A DNA stretch of 64,000 nt from positions 1 to 64,000 of the forward strand of contig NZ_JAOQJW010000009.1 in NCBI RefSeq assembly GCF_025567265.1, read 5' to 3'. Positions 18,321-27,156 of this stretch are shown here, in pieces (position 1 is the first letter of the stretch; every line of letters begins with the position of its first letter). Origin of the DNA: Dorea_A amylophila (GTDB lineage: Bacteria; Bacillota; Clostridia; Lachnospirales; Lachnospiraceae). The notes under the pieces are model-generated. The model saw only the letters and a list, made by a program, of their open reading frames with translations. It searched no databases and was not told the origin of the DNA. The position numbers and the translations under genes were made by a program.

Positions 18321-18349
18321 ATTATATGCGATACCCTAAGAAATATCAA
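18321..18349 (-). promoter_or_regulatory. Promoter of structured RNA copy 1
   Basis: Minus-strand TTGATA (18344-18349) and TATAAT (18321-18326) separated by 17 bases, a near-consensus vegetative promoter. It points at the structured RNA, with the expected start within a few bases of the closing stem. The same promoter, base for base in both boxes, precedes copy 2. Confidence 0.8.
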
Positions 18350-18397
18350 TAGTTTCCACAAAAAATTGATTGGTTGTATCTTATTATAACCCGTTAC

Positions 18398-19006
18398 TTA
18401 CCGTTTCAATAAACGCTCCCTAGAAGCTGTATCCAATACTATTTTATGAAAATCCAGCATTGCGTGCTCTTGCATCAGTTTCTCACCAAGTTTCACAAGA
18501 GGATTGGTTTCCCATTCCGAATCAATTCCTGTTTGATGATAGTATCTTGCATAAGCAAATCCCTCAGCTACCGCATCTGAATTTTCAAATATTCCCACTA
18601 TTGCATCTGTAAACTGTACAATGATTGAGCTCCCAAAAATCCCCTGCAATTCTTCCGCATTCGCATCATCATATTTCTCTACATCAAAAGACAAAGAGAA
18701 ATCATACGTATTCTCTTTTCCGTCTTCTGTTTCATAAGAAATTGTTCCAAAAATATCTCCCTTGCCAGACGGAAGTTCGATTGACTCTGAAAGCTCTAAT
18801 TCATATTCAATGTTATTGAACACTGTCGTTGCTTCAAACATTTGTGATATACAGGTACCTTCTTTTTCATAAATATCTTTCTGTAAAAAGGAAATAGGAT
18901 TATACTCCATATTTTCCCATATCTGTTTTCCCTCCACTGTCCGTTTACACAAGGAATCTAAAAGCAACATCATTGTTTCCTGATCTATTTCTTCATATAC
19001 GTTCAT
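18398..19006 (-). CDS. 202-residue acidic protein of unknown function (copy 1)
   Basis: Soluble, strongly acidic protein starting MNVYEEIDQETMMLLLDSL. No signal peptide, membrane segment or recognised motif. It is nearly identical to the protein at 53803-54414 except for the last ten residues. The ATG at 19006 has GGAGG 6 bases upstream. In both copies it lies between the winged-helix gene and the structured RNA, so it is a constant member of the duplicated module. Function unknown. Confidence 0.65.
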   Translation of the reverse strand: MNVYEEIDQETMMLLLDSLCKRTVEGKQIWENMEYNPISFLQKDIYEKEGTCISQMFEATTVFNNIEYELELSESIELPSGKGDIFGTISYETEDGKENTYDFSLSFDVEKYDDANAEELQGIFGSSIIVQFTDAIVGIFENSDAVAEGFAYARYYHQTGIDSEWETNPLVKLGEKLMQEHAMLDFHKIVLDTASRERLLKR

Positions 19007-19193
19007 AGTCAGCCTCCTTTTTCTTTGGATAGTCCACAAAAGCTCTGTAAGAGTTTATCTCAATTTCTAGTTACAACGTGATATTTAGTCAAATGACGTA
19101 TGTACGCGCTTTCTTATAGTTGCCAATATTATATGGCGTATCTCCCAAAAATTCAATCAGAATATAAAAACTTTTACTCACACTATCCTGCCT

Positions 19194-19523
19194 TTACATC
19201 TTTTTTAGTCTATACCCTACATTGATCAATGTTTCTATAATATCATGCCCCATCTTTTTTCGTATCTTCCATACTACGTGTTCCACTGTTTTGTACGGAA
19301 TCTGATCATCATAATAATTACTCTCCCAGACCGAACAATAGATATTCTTCTTTGGAATAACCCAATTTGGCCTTTGGGCTAAAAGATACAGAACTTCAAA
19401 TTCCCTGGGCGTTAAATCTATTTCCTTTCCTTCGTAAATAACCTGATAGGACATTGGATTTAACTGCAGTTTTCCATCGCCCAAAACTACATTCTCTTTA
19501 TATTCTGGAAAAACATACTTCAT
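19194..19523 (-). CDS. Stand-alone OmpR-type winged-helix protein (copy 1)
   Basis: 109 residues consisting of an OmpR/PhoB-type winged helix alone: LTPREFEVLYLLAQRP, then VEHVVWKIRKKMG and VGYRLKKM. There is no receiver domain, so it cannot be controlled by phosphorylation in the usual way. The start at 19523 has AGAGGAGG 7 bases upstream. Two relatives are in the window (46173-46502 and 54602-54931); the C-terminal half of the latter is almost identical to this one. Confidence 0.8.
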   Translation of the reverse strand: MKYVFPEYKENVVLGDGKLQLNPMSYQVIYEGKEIDLTPREFEVLYLLAQRPNWVIPKKNIYCSVWESNYYDDQIPYKTVEHVVWKIRKKMGHDIIETLINVGYRLKKM

Positions 19524-20017
19524 CTGTATGCCTCCTCTTGATTTATAAATTTCTAACTGTTCCCATTCCAGAAAGAAATACCGAACGAAATATCCAACAT
19601 CCGGCACTTTTTTAGTTATTTTTACTTTTTACATAATTTCTATCTCTGCCATCTTTTCTATAATTGTGAACTTCCTGAAAAATTAACTCTCATTTTCTAA
19701 AAATAGTTTATTTCAGCCGTTTACAGTGAATTTTATATAATTCCTCGTAGAGTTAATTAACTCTCAGAATTTTACTTTAAATCCGATGGAAACATTGAAA
19801 ACACTCAGTTGTTTCAATCGAGCGTTAATTTTCACAGAAGTTCACAATAATATGAATATGCTTCTTACTTTTCAGATTAGATATGTTCCGTTTTATGCAA
19901 GCGCCTAATTTTAAAGTTGTGCATATCCACCGAATATTCATCCTATAAATAATTGTTGGGAAATGTTAGAACAGCAGCATTTCTCTCTATTTCCAAAAGG
20001 AGAGTAGGCATCATGCA
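19524..20017. other. AT-rich intergenic region with a 16-bp palindrome
   Basis: No gene seen. AGAGTTAATTAACTCT at 19749-19764 is a perfect palindrome, and a half of it (TTAACTCT) recurs at 19683. A TTGAAA/TTTCAA inverted repeat lies near 19795. These could be operators for the winged-helix gene. A ribosome-site-like AAAGGAGAG near 19995 precedes only a 10-codon frame. Confidence 0.4.
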
Positions 20018-21793
20018 TTACCCTTTATTTTTTAGGTTCTCTTGATTATATAAATCTTGATATACACTACAATTTTTCAATAACTCTGCATGTGTTCCTA
20101 TACCTACTATTTTACCCCCATCTAATACAATTATTTTATTAGCATCCTGTGCAATTTTTACTCTATGGGTTATATATATTGCTATCTTATTTTTACTCAC
20201 CTCAAAAAAACTCTTAAAAATTTTGGTTTCTGCTGTTACATCTAATGCGGAACTAGGCTCATCCAACAAATATAAATCTGCATTTTTATAATAGGTTCTT
20301 GCTAACGCTATTTTCTGCCATTGACCACCTGATAATTGACCTCCTTCATCAAACCAATTTCCTAATCCTCTTTTTAGTTCGTATCCTCTTTCGGTTTTTA
20401 AAAAATCAACGTTTGCTTTGCACAATGAATTTTTAATTTTATTTTCATCGACTTCTGTACTAATATCTCCTATATAAACGTTCTCTTCCAATGTACCTTC
20501 ATACTTTAAAAAATCTTGAAAAAGAACAGATATACAATTCCTGTAACTCTTTACATCAATATTCTCCAAATCAAGATTATTAACAAATAGCTTCCCACTA
20601 GTAGGTTTATATAACCCACATAAAATTTTAAATAAAGTGCTTTTCCCAGATCCATTTTTTCCTACAATTGCAATCTGTTCGTTTGATTTAATTTTTAAAT
20701 TAATGGTAGATAGTGCCATTTTACATTGAGGATAATCGAAAGATACGTTTCTTAGTTCAATTGTCTTTATATTATCTACTTTTGTACCACCTAACGCATT
20801 CTCCCCTTCTTTTATTTCTAAAAAATCTTTTAGTAATTGTATATATAAATTTGCGTTATAAATAGAATAAACATTAGAGGCAATGCTATTTGTAGCATTT
20901 TGCATCATGGACACAGCATTTAAATATGACATAGTGGTTCCTATCATTTTTTTCCCTACGTAAGCCAAATATATTGCAATAATCATTATAATTATACAAA
21001 CTATATCTTGTATAAACGAAATAATCATATTTAAAACAGCTCTGGTTTTTTCAATTTCATTGGCTTGTTTTATGAAAGTTTTGACTAAGCTACAATATTT
21101 ATCCAGCAAATATTTTTTTAATCCATATGCTTTTACCTCTTTAAATGCTGTATCATGTGTAAGTAAATATGTATAATACCACGCTTTTCTTTCTTTTCCA
21201 CTGCGCTCATATCTCATTAGAAATTCTTTATTACCAACATAAATTTGTCCTATAAACATTAATATTGACACAGCAATCATTATAATCACAAGAATTGGAT
21301 TCCATGAAAGTAGTATCATTGCGGCTGAAAATAACGAAACTAAATTAGATGCTAAGCCTAATACCCCTTGCATGGTCTGATATGGTTTATTTCCAATTTC
21401 TTGTTCTAAACGATTTATCATATCATATGTTTCTGTTCTCTCTAACATTTCCAATGATAAATCCCCACATTTTTTCATAAGAATGTAATTTATTCCATAA
21501 ACTAAATGATTGTTTAAATTGTTTAAATTATAGCTTGCTAAATTCTGTAAAAGCGATTCCGAGATAATTAGCCCGAAATATAAAATCAAAAGATACACCA
21601 CATATTGATATGATTGTGTCTTGTTTTGTATTTCATTTAACAACTGTTGCATTACCAATAAGGACGAAACAGGAAGAATTCCATTTATTATAGACAAAAT
21701 AAATGCCAGAATAAATTTTGCTTTACATATTTTACAAATTAATCTTATCGTATAATAAATCAAAAAAATATTCCTTTTTATTTTTTTTAGCAT
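20018..21793 (-). CDS. ABC exporter (fused membrane and ATPase domains)
   Basis: 591 residues: six membrane segments in the first ~330, then an ATPase domain with Walker A (GKNGSGKSTL), signature (QLSGGQWQK), Walker B (DLYLLDEPSSALD) and the switch His (YITHR). There is no N-terminal C39 peptidase, so it exports but does not itself cleave a leader. It follows the Cys-rich precursor and its radical SAM enzyme on the same strand, so export of the modified peptide is the likely task. A hairpin separates it from the precursor gene. Confidence 0.85.
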   Translation of the reverse strand: MLKKIKRNIFLIYYTIRLICKICKAKFILAFILSIINGILPVSSLLVMQQLLNEIQNKTQSYQYVVYLLILYFGLIISESLLQNLASYNLNNLNNHLVYGINYILMKKCGDLSLEMLERTETYDMINRLEQEIGNKPYQTMQGVLGLASNLVSLFSAAMILLSWNPILVIIMIAVSILMFIGQIYVGNKEFLMRYERSGKERKAWYYTYLLTHDTAFKEVKAYGLKKYLLDKYCSLVKTFIKQANEIEKTRAVLNMIISFIQDIVCIIIMIIAIYLAYVGKKMIGTTMSYLNAVSMMQNATNSIASNVYSIYNANLYIQLLKDFLEIKEGENALGGTKVDNIKTIELRNVSFDYPQCKMALSTINLKIKSNEQIAIVGKNGSGKSTLFKILCGLYKPTSGKLFVNNLDLENIDVKSYRNCISVLFQDFLKYEGTLEENVYIGDISTEVDENKIKNSLCKANVDFLKTERGYELKRGLGNWFDEGGQLSGGQWQKIALARTYYKNADLYLLDEPSSALDVTAETKIFKSFFEVSKNKIAIYITHRVKIAQDANKIIVLDGGKIVGIGTHAELLKNCSVYQDLYNQENLKNKG

Positions 21794-21812
21794 GATTTTT
21801 CTCCTATATAGT

Positions 21813-21843
21813 GAAGGCGTAGCACATATAGTACTACGCCTTC
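21813..21843 (-). terminator. Hairpin between precursor and exporter genes
   Basis: GAAGGCGTAG (21813-21822) pairs with CTACGCCTTC (21834-21843). On the plus strand it is followed by a T-run, on the minus strand it is not. For the minus-strand operon it probably stabilises the precursor mRNA or causes partial read-through, giving more precursor than exporter. Confidence 0.5.
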
Positions 21844-21857
21844 GTTTTTACTACCTC

Positions 21858-22058
21858 TTAGAGAGTACTAGAACGGAATGTAGCAACAGCATTTACTCTG
21901 TTACCTGTACGATACTCTCCTTCGCCACCACAGCCACAGCCACAATGAACACAACCATCATCATTGCCTCTGTAACCTGCATATCCATCAGTACACATGC
22001 ATGCTCTCGGCTGCACTCCTGATCCAGGTGTTCTTCCAATTGGATTTACAAACTTCAT
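21858..22058 (-). CDS. Cys-rich RiPP precursor (CLI_3235-like)
   Basis: 66 residues starting MKFVNPIGRTPGS, with six Cys in RACMCTDGY and GCVHCGCGCGGEG. An N-terminal NPxGR element, an ACMC pair and a CxxCxCxC cluster are what I recall for the CLI_3235-type clostridial bacteriocin precursors, whose partner is the radical SAM maturase CcpM. Here the CcpM-like gene is immediately upstream. There is no GG cleavage site. AAAGGAGG lies 7 bases before the ATG. The C-terminal tail is Asn/Ala/Ser/Thr-rich and could supply acceptor residues for thioether links; this is inference. Confidence 0.75.
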   Translation of the reverse strand: MKFVNPIGRTPGSGVQPRACMCTDGYAGYRGNDDGCVHCGCGCGGEGEYRTGNRVNAVATFRSSTL

Positions 22059-22121
22059 AACGATTCCTCCTTTCTTTGTAATTTAAATACATCTATGTAA
22101 ATATAAACGTATTTACCTTTG

Positions 22122-23675
22122 TTAATGAATTTCCATTTCATTATATTGTTCCAATTCGCTTGGATTTGCCTCCATTAATGCATGATATCGTCTTAAATTG
22201 TCTTCCAAATACTTTCTTTCGTTTCGACATGAATTATGTCGATATGAAAGATGTAATCCATTAGCATCGTAGCAATTAACATAACATAATGTACATAAAT
22301 TAACTGCCCAACATTCTTTACAATACTCTTTTGCTTCTTCTATAAAGTCTTCAACATAAAGTTTCTTAATTTTTTCTTTATCAAATCCCTCATTCACATT
22401 GCCTAAACAAGGTATATTTCCTACTTTTTCACAATGTAAAAATTCACCTTTTGTAGTGACATAAATCCTTCTTTGTCCCGGCACGCAGCATCCATTCATT
22501 CCATACTGTTGAATAGGTGTTTCTGTCAACAAGCGTTTGTGTATAATCATCATTCCCTTATCCATATAACCATCCGTAAACAAAGTTTTTTCTGTATTAT
22601 CTGGATTTGATTTATACACTTCTTCCCATTTCATTAAAGGTTCATAAAACTCTTCCATAAACCATCTATCTTCTTTTCCTTGCGGTAAAAAGTAATCACT
22701 CTCTGACGGTCCATGATCTACCGTTGCAGTCAAAATCATAACGTCTTTGGGAATCCATTCACTTTTTTCGATAAACTCCTGAATTTTTGTATACTGTTCA
22801 AGATAACCTGGTCCCGATACAACCATATTAAATCCAATCTTAGAACTCTTTCCTTCCTTATGGAATGCTTCAAATAGTTTTTTTGCTCCCATAACTGTTT
22901 TTTCAAAGCTACCTGTCCCATTAACCATAAGCCGATTTGCATCGTGCATTTCCTGAGGACCATCCAAGCTAATAATAATATTGAAATTATTTTTGGCAAA
23001 ATACTCTGCGATCTTATCATTTACCAATGTTGCATTTGTAGTGATTGCAAAGGACATATCCTCGCCAAATAATTTTTTAGCATATTCAACTGCTCTTTCA
23101 ATAAGTTCAAAATTTAGTAAAGGTTCTCCACCATAAAATCCAATGTGCCTATTTTCTGCATTTTGGGAATGCTCTTTTAAAAAATCAATAGCTTTTTTTG
23201 CAACATCCCATTTCATGTTTTCATGTCCGAACGCCCTGTATTCTGGATGAGAAGGATGATAAATACAATATTTGCAACGTAAATTACATTTTTCAGTAAC
23301 TTCAAGAGTAACATTCTCAACCTTATTTTCAAGAATATCATCTAACTCTGTTACTGCATCACCTGTCAGCGTTTTTAATGGTGGAGCTTGTAAAATATGT
23401 TCATTTTCCATTGCCGACTTAATTTCTGAAATTGCATCCTCAAACTCACTTTTACTTAATTGAAGATTTTTAATATCTTCGACTGGCATTCCCTCCAATA
23501 AACTTTTCAGTACAATGTAAACGTTCGAATTTAATTTGGCAACTTTTCCAGTTCCTGTATCATAAAAATAATAATTTTTTTCTGTCTTAAAAACTTTACC
23601 CAAGCGCCCAATTCTTCCATTTTTTTCGATTTCAGATACCAGCGATTCTAAAGATATTTTTTTCTGCTCTTTCAC
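22122..23675 (-). CDS. Radical SAM/SPASM peptide maturase (CcpM-like)
   Basis: About 517 residues. A precursor-recognition-like N-terminus (YYFYDTGTGKVAKLN) precedes a radical SAM core with CNLRCKYC, GFYGGEPLLN and SLDGPQEMHD. A Cys-rich SPASM region follows (CCVPGQ, CEKVGN, CKECWAVNLCTLCYVNC), binding auxiliary iron-sulfur clusters. Such enzymes build thioether bridges from Cys to backbone carbons. The start is GTG at 23675 with AAAGGAG 8 bases upstream; the ATG six codons earlier has no ribosome site. It heads the operon with precursor and exporter and lies behind a LytTR-type promoter. It resembles the enzyme at 62310. Confidence 0.85.
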   Translation of the reverse strand: MKEQKKISLESLVSEIEKNGRIGRLGKVFKTEKNYYFYDTGTGKVAKLNSNVYIVLKSLLEGMPVEDIKNLQLSKSEFEDAISEIKSAMENEHILQAPPLKTLTGDAVTELDDILENKVENVTLEVTEKCNLRCKYCIYHPSHPEYRAFGHENMKWDVAKKAIDFLKEHSQNAENRHIGFYGGEPLLNFELIERAVEYAKKLFGEDMSFAITTNATLVNDKIAEYFAKNNFNIIISLDGPQEMHDANRLMVNGTGSFEKTVMGAKKLFEAFHKEGKSSKIGFNMVVSGPGYLEQYTKIQEFIEKSEWIPKDVMILTATVDHGPSESDYFLPQGKEDRWFMEEFYEPLMKWEEVYKSNPDNTEKTLFTDGYMDKGMMIIHKRLLTETPIQQYGMNGCCVPGQRRIYVTTKGEFLHCEKVGNIPCLGNVNEGFDKEKIKKLYVEDFIEEAKEYCKECWAVNLCTLCYVNCYDANGLHLSYRHNSCRNERKYLEDNLRRYHALMEANPSELEQYNEMEIH

Positions 23676-23715
23676 TCTAAACACTCCTTTCATTTGGATT
23701 TTTTATTATGAACCG

Positions 23716-23783
23716 ATTATATCAATAAATCCCCCAAAATATATTTTGATGTAACAATTTCGATACTTGATGTAATAAATCCT
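23716..23783 (-). promoter_or_regulatory. LytTR-type promoter of the CcpM operon (site A)
   Basis: Direct repeats ATGTAAC (from 23749) and ATGTAAT (from 23770), 21 bp apart with TCGA between. On the minus strand the nearer repeat ends 27 bp before TATAAT (23716-23721). The same geometry occurs at four other promoters in the window. There is no good -35 box, as expected for an activated promoter. Confidence 0.8.
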
Positions 23784-23818
23784 CTATACTTTATGAATAT
23801 AGCCCTTTTTCCTTATAT

Positions 23819-25057
23819 TTACATCTGGTGCCTACAATAAGTTCGAACTGTAAGAAATAAGAAAACAGGAATCTCAATCAATGCGGAAATTAATATAGTA
23901 TACGGTGTCCAAAAACTCATTCCCCCAATATGTAGGTAATTAAAATTGATAAGTTGATACAGAAAATTATTTTGCATACCAAGTCCCGCAGATGGAAAAA
24001 TAGCTGAAATCCAATTTACCCCTAATGCTGTGTAAGCAAAAGTCGGAATAAGGACTATGCCAATAGCAATCAACAATACCGTCAATGTATCTTTGCATTT
24101 TGCTGATAAAAAAAAAGTACAGTAAACACAAGCTAAAACAGATATCAACCCTACTAACGAAATAACAATCTGCATCTGTGCTAAGTCCCAGTTTGGCAAG
24201 TTAATAATAGAAAACAACATTTGAACAGAAGATTGTAAACAATTTGTTCCAAATGTGATATCTGAAATTGCTAAGTGCAGTGTAATACACATAGTATACA
24301 CAACCATCACAATCATACTGGAAGCCAATATCTTTGTAATAGCTAATCTGGTACGACCATGCTTTGCACAACGCAAAATACTATCCGCGCCTGATTGATA
24401 TTCACCAGAAAAAATAGGCGTGATAATGGAAACACATAAAATTGCCAAAATCATAATATAAAGCTCAACATAGTCAAACGCATCTTTGGAATATCCTGCA
24501 TAAAGTTGAAATGGCATATCGACTTTTTTATATTGTTCTAAGGCTTGTTGTTGTGCGGCCGGATGATTGCGTTGCTCATTCCTCATAACATCTGCCAGAT
24601 GAGTTTCACATTTCTGATAATAATTTTGTGCAACATCTTCTGGATCAATATCCATAAGATCAGGTCCTATTCCAGTTAACGGATCAGCATATAGTTCTGG
24701 CAACGCTTTAAGCAATGGACGAATAGGTACAATCTGTTTAATACTGACAGAAAGCGGAAATGTGTCACTTTCCATAGGACCATATTCGTTTATCAAACTT
24801 TGATAAATTCTCAAAGCCTCACTCACTTTTTCTGGAGTAACTTCGCCATTTATAGCAGAATATAAATCACGCTTAAATTCGATTGCCTCCATACCATCAA
24901 GTTCTGTTTTTGTTCCATCTGGGTTTGGACGATTTATGGACTCAAAAGCAATCGGCAGATATGCCATAACAACAGACATAACCAGAGCCACAGCAATTAA
25001 GATAAGTGTGCGTCGTGATTTCAGGACACGCTTTACTTCTAAACAAAATAAACGCAT
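23819..25057 (-). CDS. ABC-2-type permease
   Basis: About 412 residues, with one N-terminal membrane helix (TLILIAVALVMSVVMAYL), a ~180-residue extracellular part, and five or more helices from about residue 200. I place the start at 25057, directly after the ATPase stop, with AAAGGGAGG in the end of that gene; a longer frame merely overlaps it. It pairs with the ATPase at 25059. With the VanZ-like gene and two-component system upstream, the transporter is plausibly part of a response to a cell-envelope antibiotic. Confidence 0.8.
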   Translation of the reverse strand: MRLFCLEVKRVLKSRRTLILIAVALVMSVVMAYLPIAFESINRPNPDGTKTELDGMEAIEFKRDLYSAINGEVTPEKVSEALRIYQSLINEYGPMESDTFPLSVSIKQIVPIRPLLKALPELYADPLTGIGPDLMDIDPEDVAQNYYQKCETHLADVMRNEQRNHPAAQQQALEQYKKVDMPFQLYAGYSKDAFDYVELYIMILAILCVSIITPIFSGEYQSGADSILRCAKHGRTRLAITKILASSMIVMVVYTMCITLHLAISDITFGTNCLQSSVQMLFSIINLPNWDLAQMQIVISLVGLISVLACVYCTFFLSAKCKDTLTVLLIAIGIVLIPTFAYTALGVNWISAIFPSAGLGMQNNFLYQLINFNYLHIGGMSFWTPYTILISALIEIPVFLFLTVRTYCRHQM

Positions 25058-25058
25058 A

Positions 25059-25946
25059 TTATTTTTCCTCCCTTTCGACATCTTCTTGTGGAAACAACCA
25101 TAAATACAAATCTTCCAAACGCGGCTCCGCAAGAATGGAACCCTCTACTTCGGAGTGCTCTGCAAGATAACGAATAGATATTTGATTATTGTCCTCGCCT
25201 CGCTGATTGATAATCCTCAGACGCATTTCATAGTCCATCATCTTATGAGCAGGAATCGCACAGCTCCATACTTTCCCCTCAATCTGTTTTACCAAATCGC
25301 TTGTTGTTCCCACATCAATAATCTTTCCAGCTTTCATAATCGCATTACGAGTTGCAATATATTCAATATCAGAAACAATATGCGTAGAAATCAACACAAT
25401 ACGGTCATGGGAAAATTCCGAAATGAAGTTTCTAAACCGTACTCTTTCTCCAGGGTCAAGTCCTGCTGTTGGCTCATCCATAACAAGAATTTTAGGGTCA
25501 TTCAGCATGGCCTGTGCAATTCCTACACGACGTTTCATACCACCAGATAGTTGTGCAATTTTTTTTCGCTTCACATCAGAAAGGGTAAGAATATCCAACA
25601 GATAGTTGATTTTCTTTGTGGTTTCTCTGAGCGGCACATCCTTTAGTGCAGCAACATATTCCAGATAGTCTTTGACCGTAAAATCGCGGGAATAGCCAAA
25701 ATCTTGTGGCAAAAAGCCAAAGATATTGCGATAATCTGCTCCCATTTTATGAATGTCTTTCCCATCCAAAGATATACGACCACTACTAGGTGTCATAATG
25801 TCTGCAAGTATTCGCATGAGAGTGGTTTTTCCAGCCCCATTTGCCCCCAATAATCCCCATACGCCAGTTGTTAATGTAAGGCTGACATCATCGACTGCAG
25901 TTTTATCTTTGAACTGTTTGCTGATGTGTTCAATCTTTAATTCCAT
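25059..25946 (-). CDS. ABC transporter ATPase
   Basis: 295 residues with Walker A (GANGAGKTTLM), Q-loop (FLPQDFGYSRDFTV), signature (LSGGMKRRVG) and Walker B (ILVMDEPTAGLDP). The C-terminal ~80 residues are the extension typical of drug/peptide-type ATPases. It is the first gene of a two-gene operon with the permease. A hairpin with a T-run and an 11-bp-period repeat lie upstream, so expression looks regulated. Confidence 0.85.
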   Translation of the reverse strand: MELKIEHISKQFKDKTAVDDVSLTLTTGVWGLLGANGAGKTTLMRILADIMTPSSGRISLDGKDIHKMGADYRNIFGFLPQDFGYSRDFTVKDYLEYVAALKDVPLRETTKKINYLLDILTLSDVKRKKIAQLSGGMKRRVGIAQAMLNDPKILVMDEPTAGLDPGERVRFRNFISEFSHDRIVLISTHIVSDIEYIATRNAIMKAGKIIDVGTTSDLVKQIEGKVWSCAIPAHKMMDYEMRLRIINQRGEDNNQISIRYLAEHSEVEGSILAEPRLEDLYLWLFPQEDVEREEK

Positions 25947-25972
25947 AGGTGTACTCCTTTCTCTTAAACAAA

Positions 25973-26017
25973 AAACTGTCCTTGTTCAGTAACTATTGTA
26001 CCGAACAAAAACAGTTT
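25973..26017 (-). terminator. Terminator/attenuator before the ABC operon
   Basis: AAACTGT (25973-25979) pairs with ACAGTTT (26011-26017), with an inner TTGTTC/GAACAA stem, and on the minus strand is followed by TTTGTTT. It ends the kinase transcript, and if the operator upstream drives the ABC genes it also lies in their leader. Confidence 0.6.
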
Positions 26018-26042
26018 AATCTCAAAGATATGGAACAAAATC

Positions 26043-26061
26043 TCCTAAGAAATTCCTAAGA
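26043..26061 (-). promoter_or_regulatory. 11-bp-period direct repeat upstream of the ABC operon
   Basis: TCCTAAGA at 26043-26050 and again at 26054-26061. Two identical octamers one helical turn apart are typical of an OmpR-type response regulator site. The nearby regulator at 27675-28370 is the natural candidate. Confidence 0.5.
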
Positions 26062-26077
26062 TTTTACTTCTAAATGC

Positions 26078-27142
26078 CTAATCAGAAATGGGAAGCATAA
26101 TCACAAAAGACACCATCTCATTTTCGCTAAACGCAGTAATGGTTCCACCATGTAATCGTATAATTTCCTCTGCAATCGACAGTCCTAATCCTGCACCGCC
26201 TGTATCAGAAAGGCGGGCTTCATCCAAGCGATTGAATTTTTCAAATATGCCAGAAATTTGTTCAGGTTCAATAGTCCGCCCATGATTTTCAAAGTTTATT
26301 TGAACGCTATTACCACAACGCTTTGCAGTTATAATAATCTCTGTATTAGGATAGCTGTATGCCGCTGCATTTTTCAAAAGATTACTAAAAACCCTTGCCA
26401 GCTTTTCCGGATCAGCATATACAACTAAATCATCATCAACCGTAAAAGCAGCCGAATTGCCTTTTGCAGATAAAGAGGGATATATTTCATCAACTACCTG
26501 TGCCAACAAACACTGTAAGTCTACCTTTTCTTTCTTTAACGAGACAGTGTGTGCATTATATTTTGTAATTTCAAACAATTCATTGATAAGCTTTTCAAGT
26601 CGTTCAGCCTTACTTAATGCAATTTGAACATATTTTTCTTTCTGTTTTTCAGGCATATCCGGTGCTTCGTGGAGTAAACTTAAATATCCAATCACTGTTG
26701 TTAGGGGAGTGCGTATATCGTGGGCCAGATACATAACAATTTCATTTTTCCTATCCTCAGCTTCTTTTGCTACCTGTTTGCTTAACAACACAGACAGTTT
26801 AATCTGGTTAAGTTGTTCCTCTAATTCTTTAAGGGGATCAGACAATGCTACAGGATGATCATTCTGCTCATAAACTGTCTGTGTTGCGGAAATAACTTCA
26901 TCCAAATATCCCCATGGTTTTTTCCAGAAGTAATTAAATATACATACAAAACCAATGATTAGATAGAAAATAAAAATCATATCTATACGCCAGTATAGCC
27001 ATGATAAAATTTTGCTATCGAATTTCGGAAAAATGAATTGTGCCAAAATATCCAGTCCTATACCAGTTACAGTATATAAAAATAGTACTAAATATAATTG
27101 TACTCCAAGCCGCTTTTCCGTAGTAAGTTGCTTTTTTTTCAT
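26078..27142 (-). CDS. Sensor histidine kinase (VanS/OmpR-partner type)
   Basis: About 354 residues. Two membrane segments near residues 15-35 and 50-75 with almost no extracellular loop suggest intramembrane sensing. The H-box is YLAHDIRTPLTTVIGYLSLL, and the ATPase part has NLLKNAAAY and GGAGLGLSIAEEI. The ATG at 27142 has GGAGG 7 bases upstream and lies 15 bp past the VanZ-like stop region. With the regulator at 27675 it forms a two-component system with a VanZ-like gene between, recalling vancomycin/teicoplanin-type gene orders. Confidence 0.85.
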   Translation of the reverse strand: MKKKQLTTEKRLGVQLYLVLFLYTVTGIGLDILAQFIFPKFDSKILSWLYWRIDMIFIFYLIIGFVCIFNYFWKKPWGYLDEVISATQTVYEQNDHPVALSDPLKELEEQLNQIKLSVLLSKQVAKEAEDRKNEIVMYLAHDIRTPLTTVIGYLSLLHEAPDMPEKQKEKYVQIALSKAERLEKLINELFEITKYNAHTVSLKKEKVDLQCLLAQVVDEIYPSLSAKGNSAAFTVDDDLVVYADPEKLARVFSNLLKNAAAYSYPNTEIIITAKRCGNSVQINFENHGRTIEPEQISGIFEKFNRLDEARLSDTGGAGLGLSIAEEIIRLHGGTITAFSENEMVSFVIMLPISD

Positions 27143-27156
27143 AAGCACGCCTCCAA

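Noticed and set aside
22122..23675. Ruminococcin C-type sactipeptide cluster at 20-23.7 kb
   Set aside because: The precursor has an NPxGR start and a CxxCxCxC cluster rather than the two Cys pairs of ruminococcin C, so the CLI_3235-like assignment fits better.
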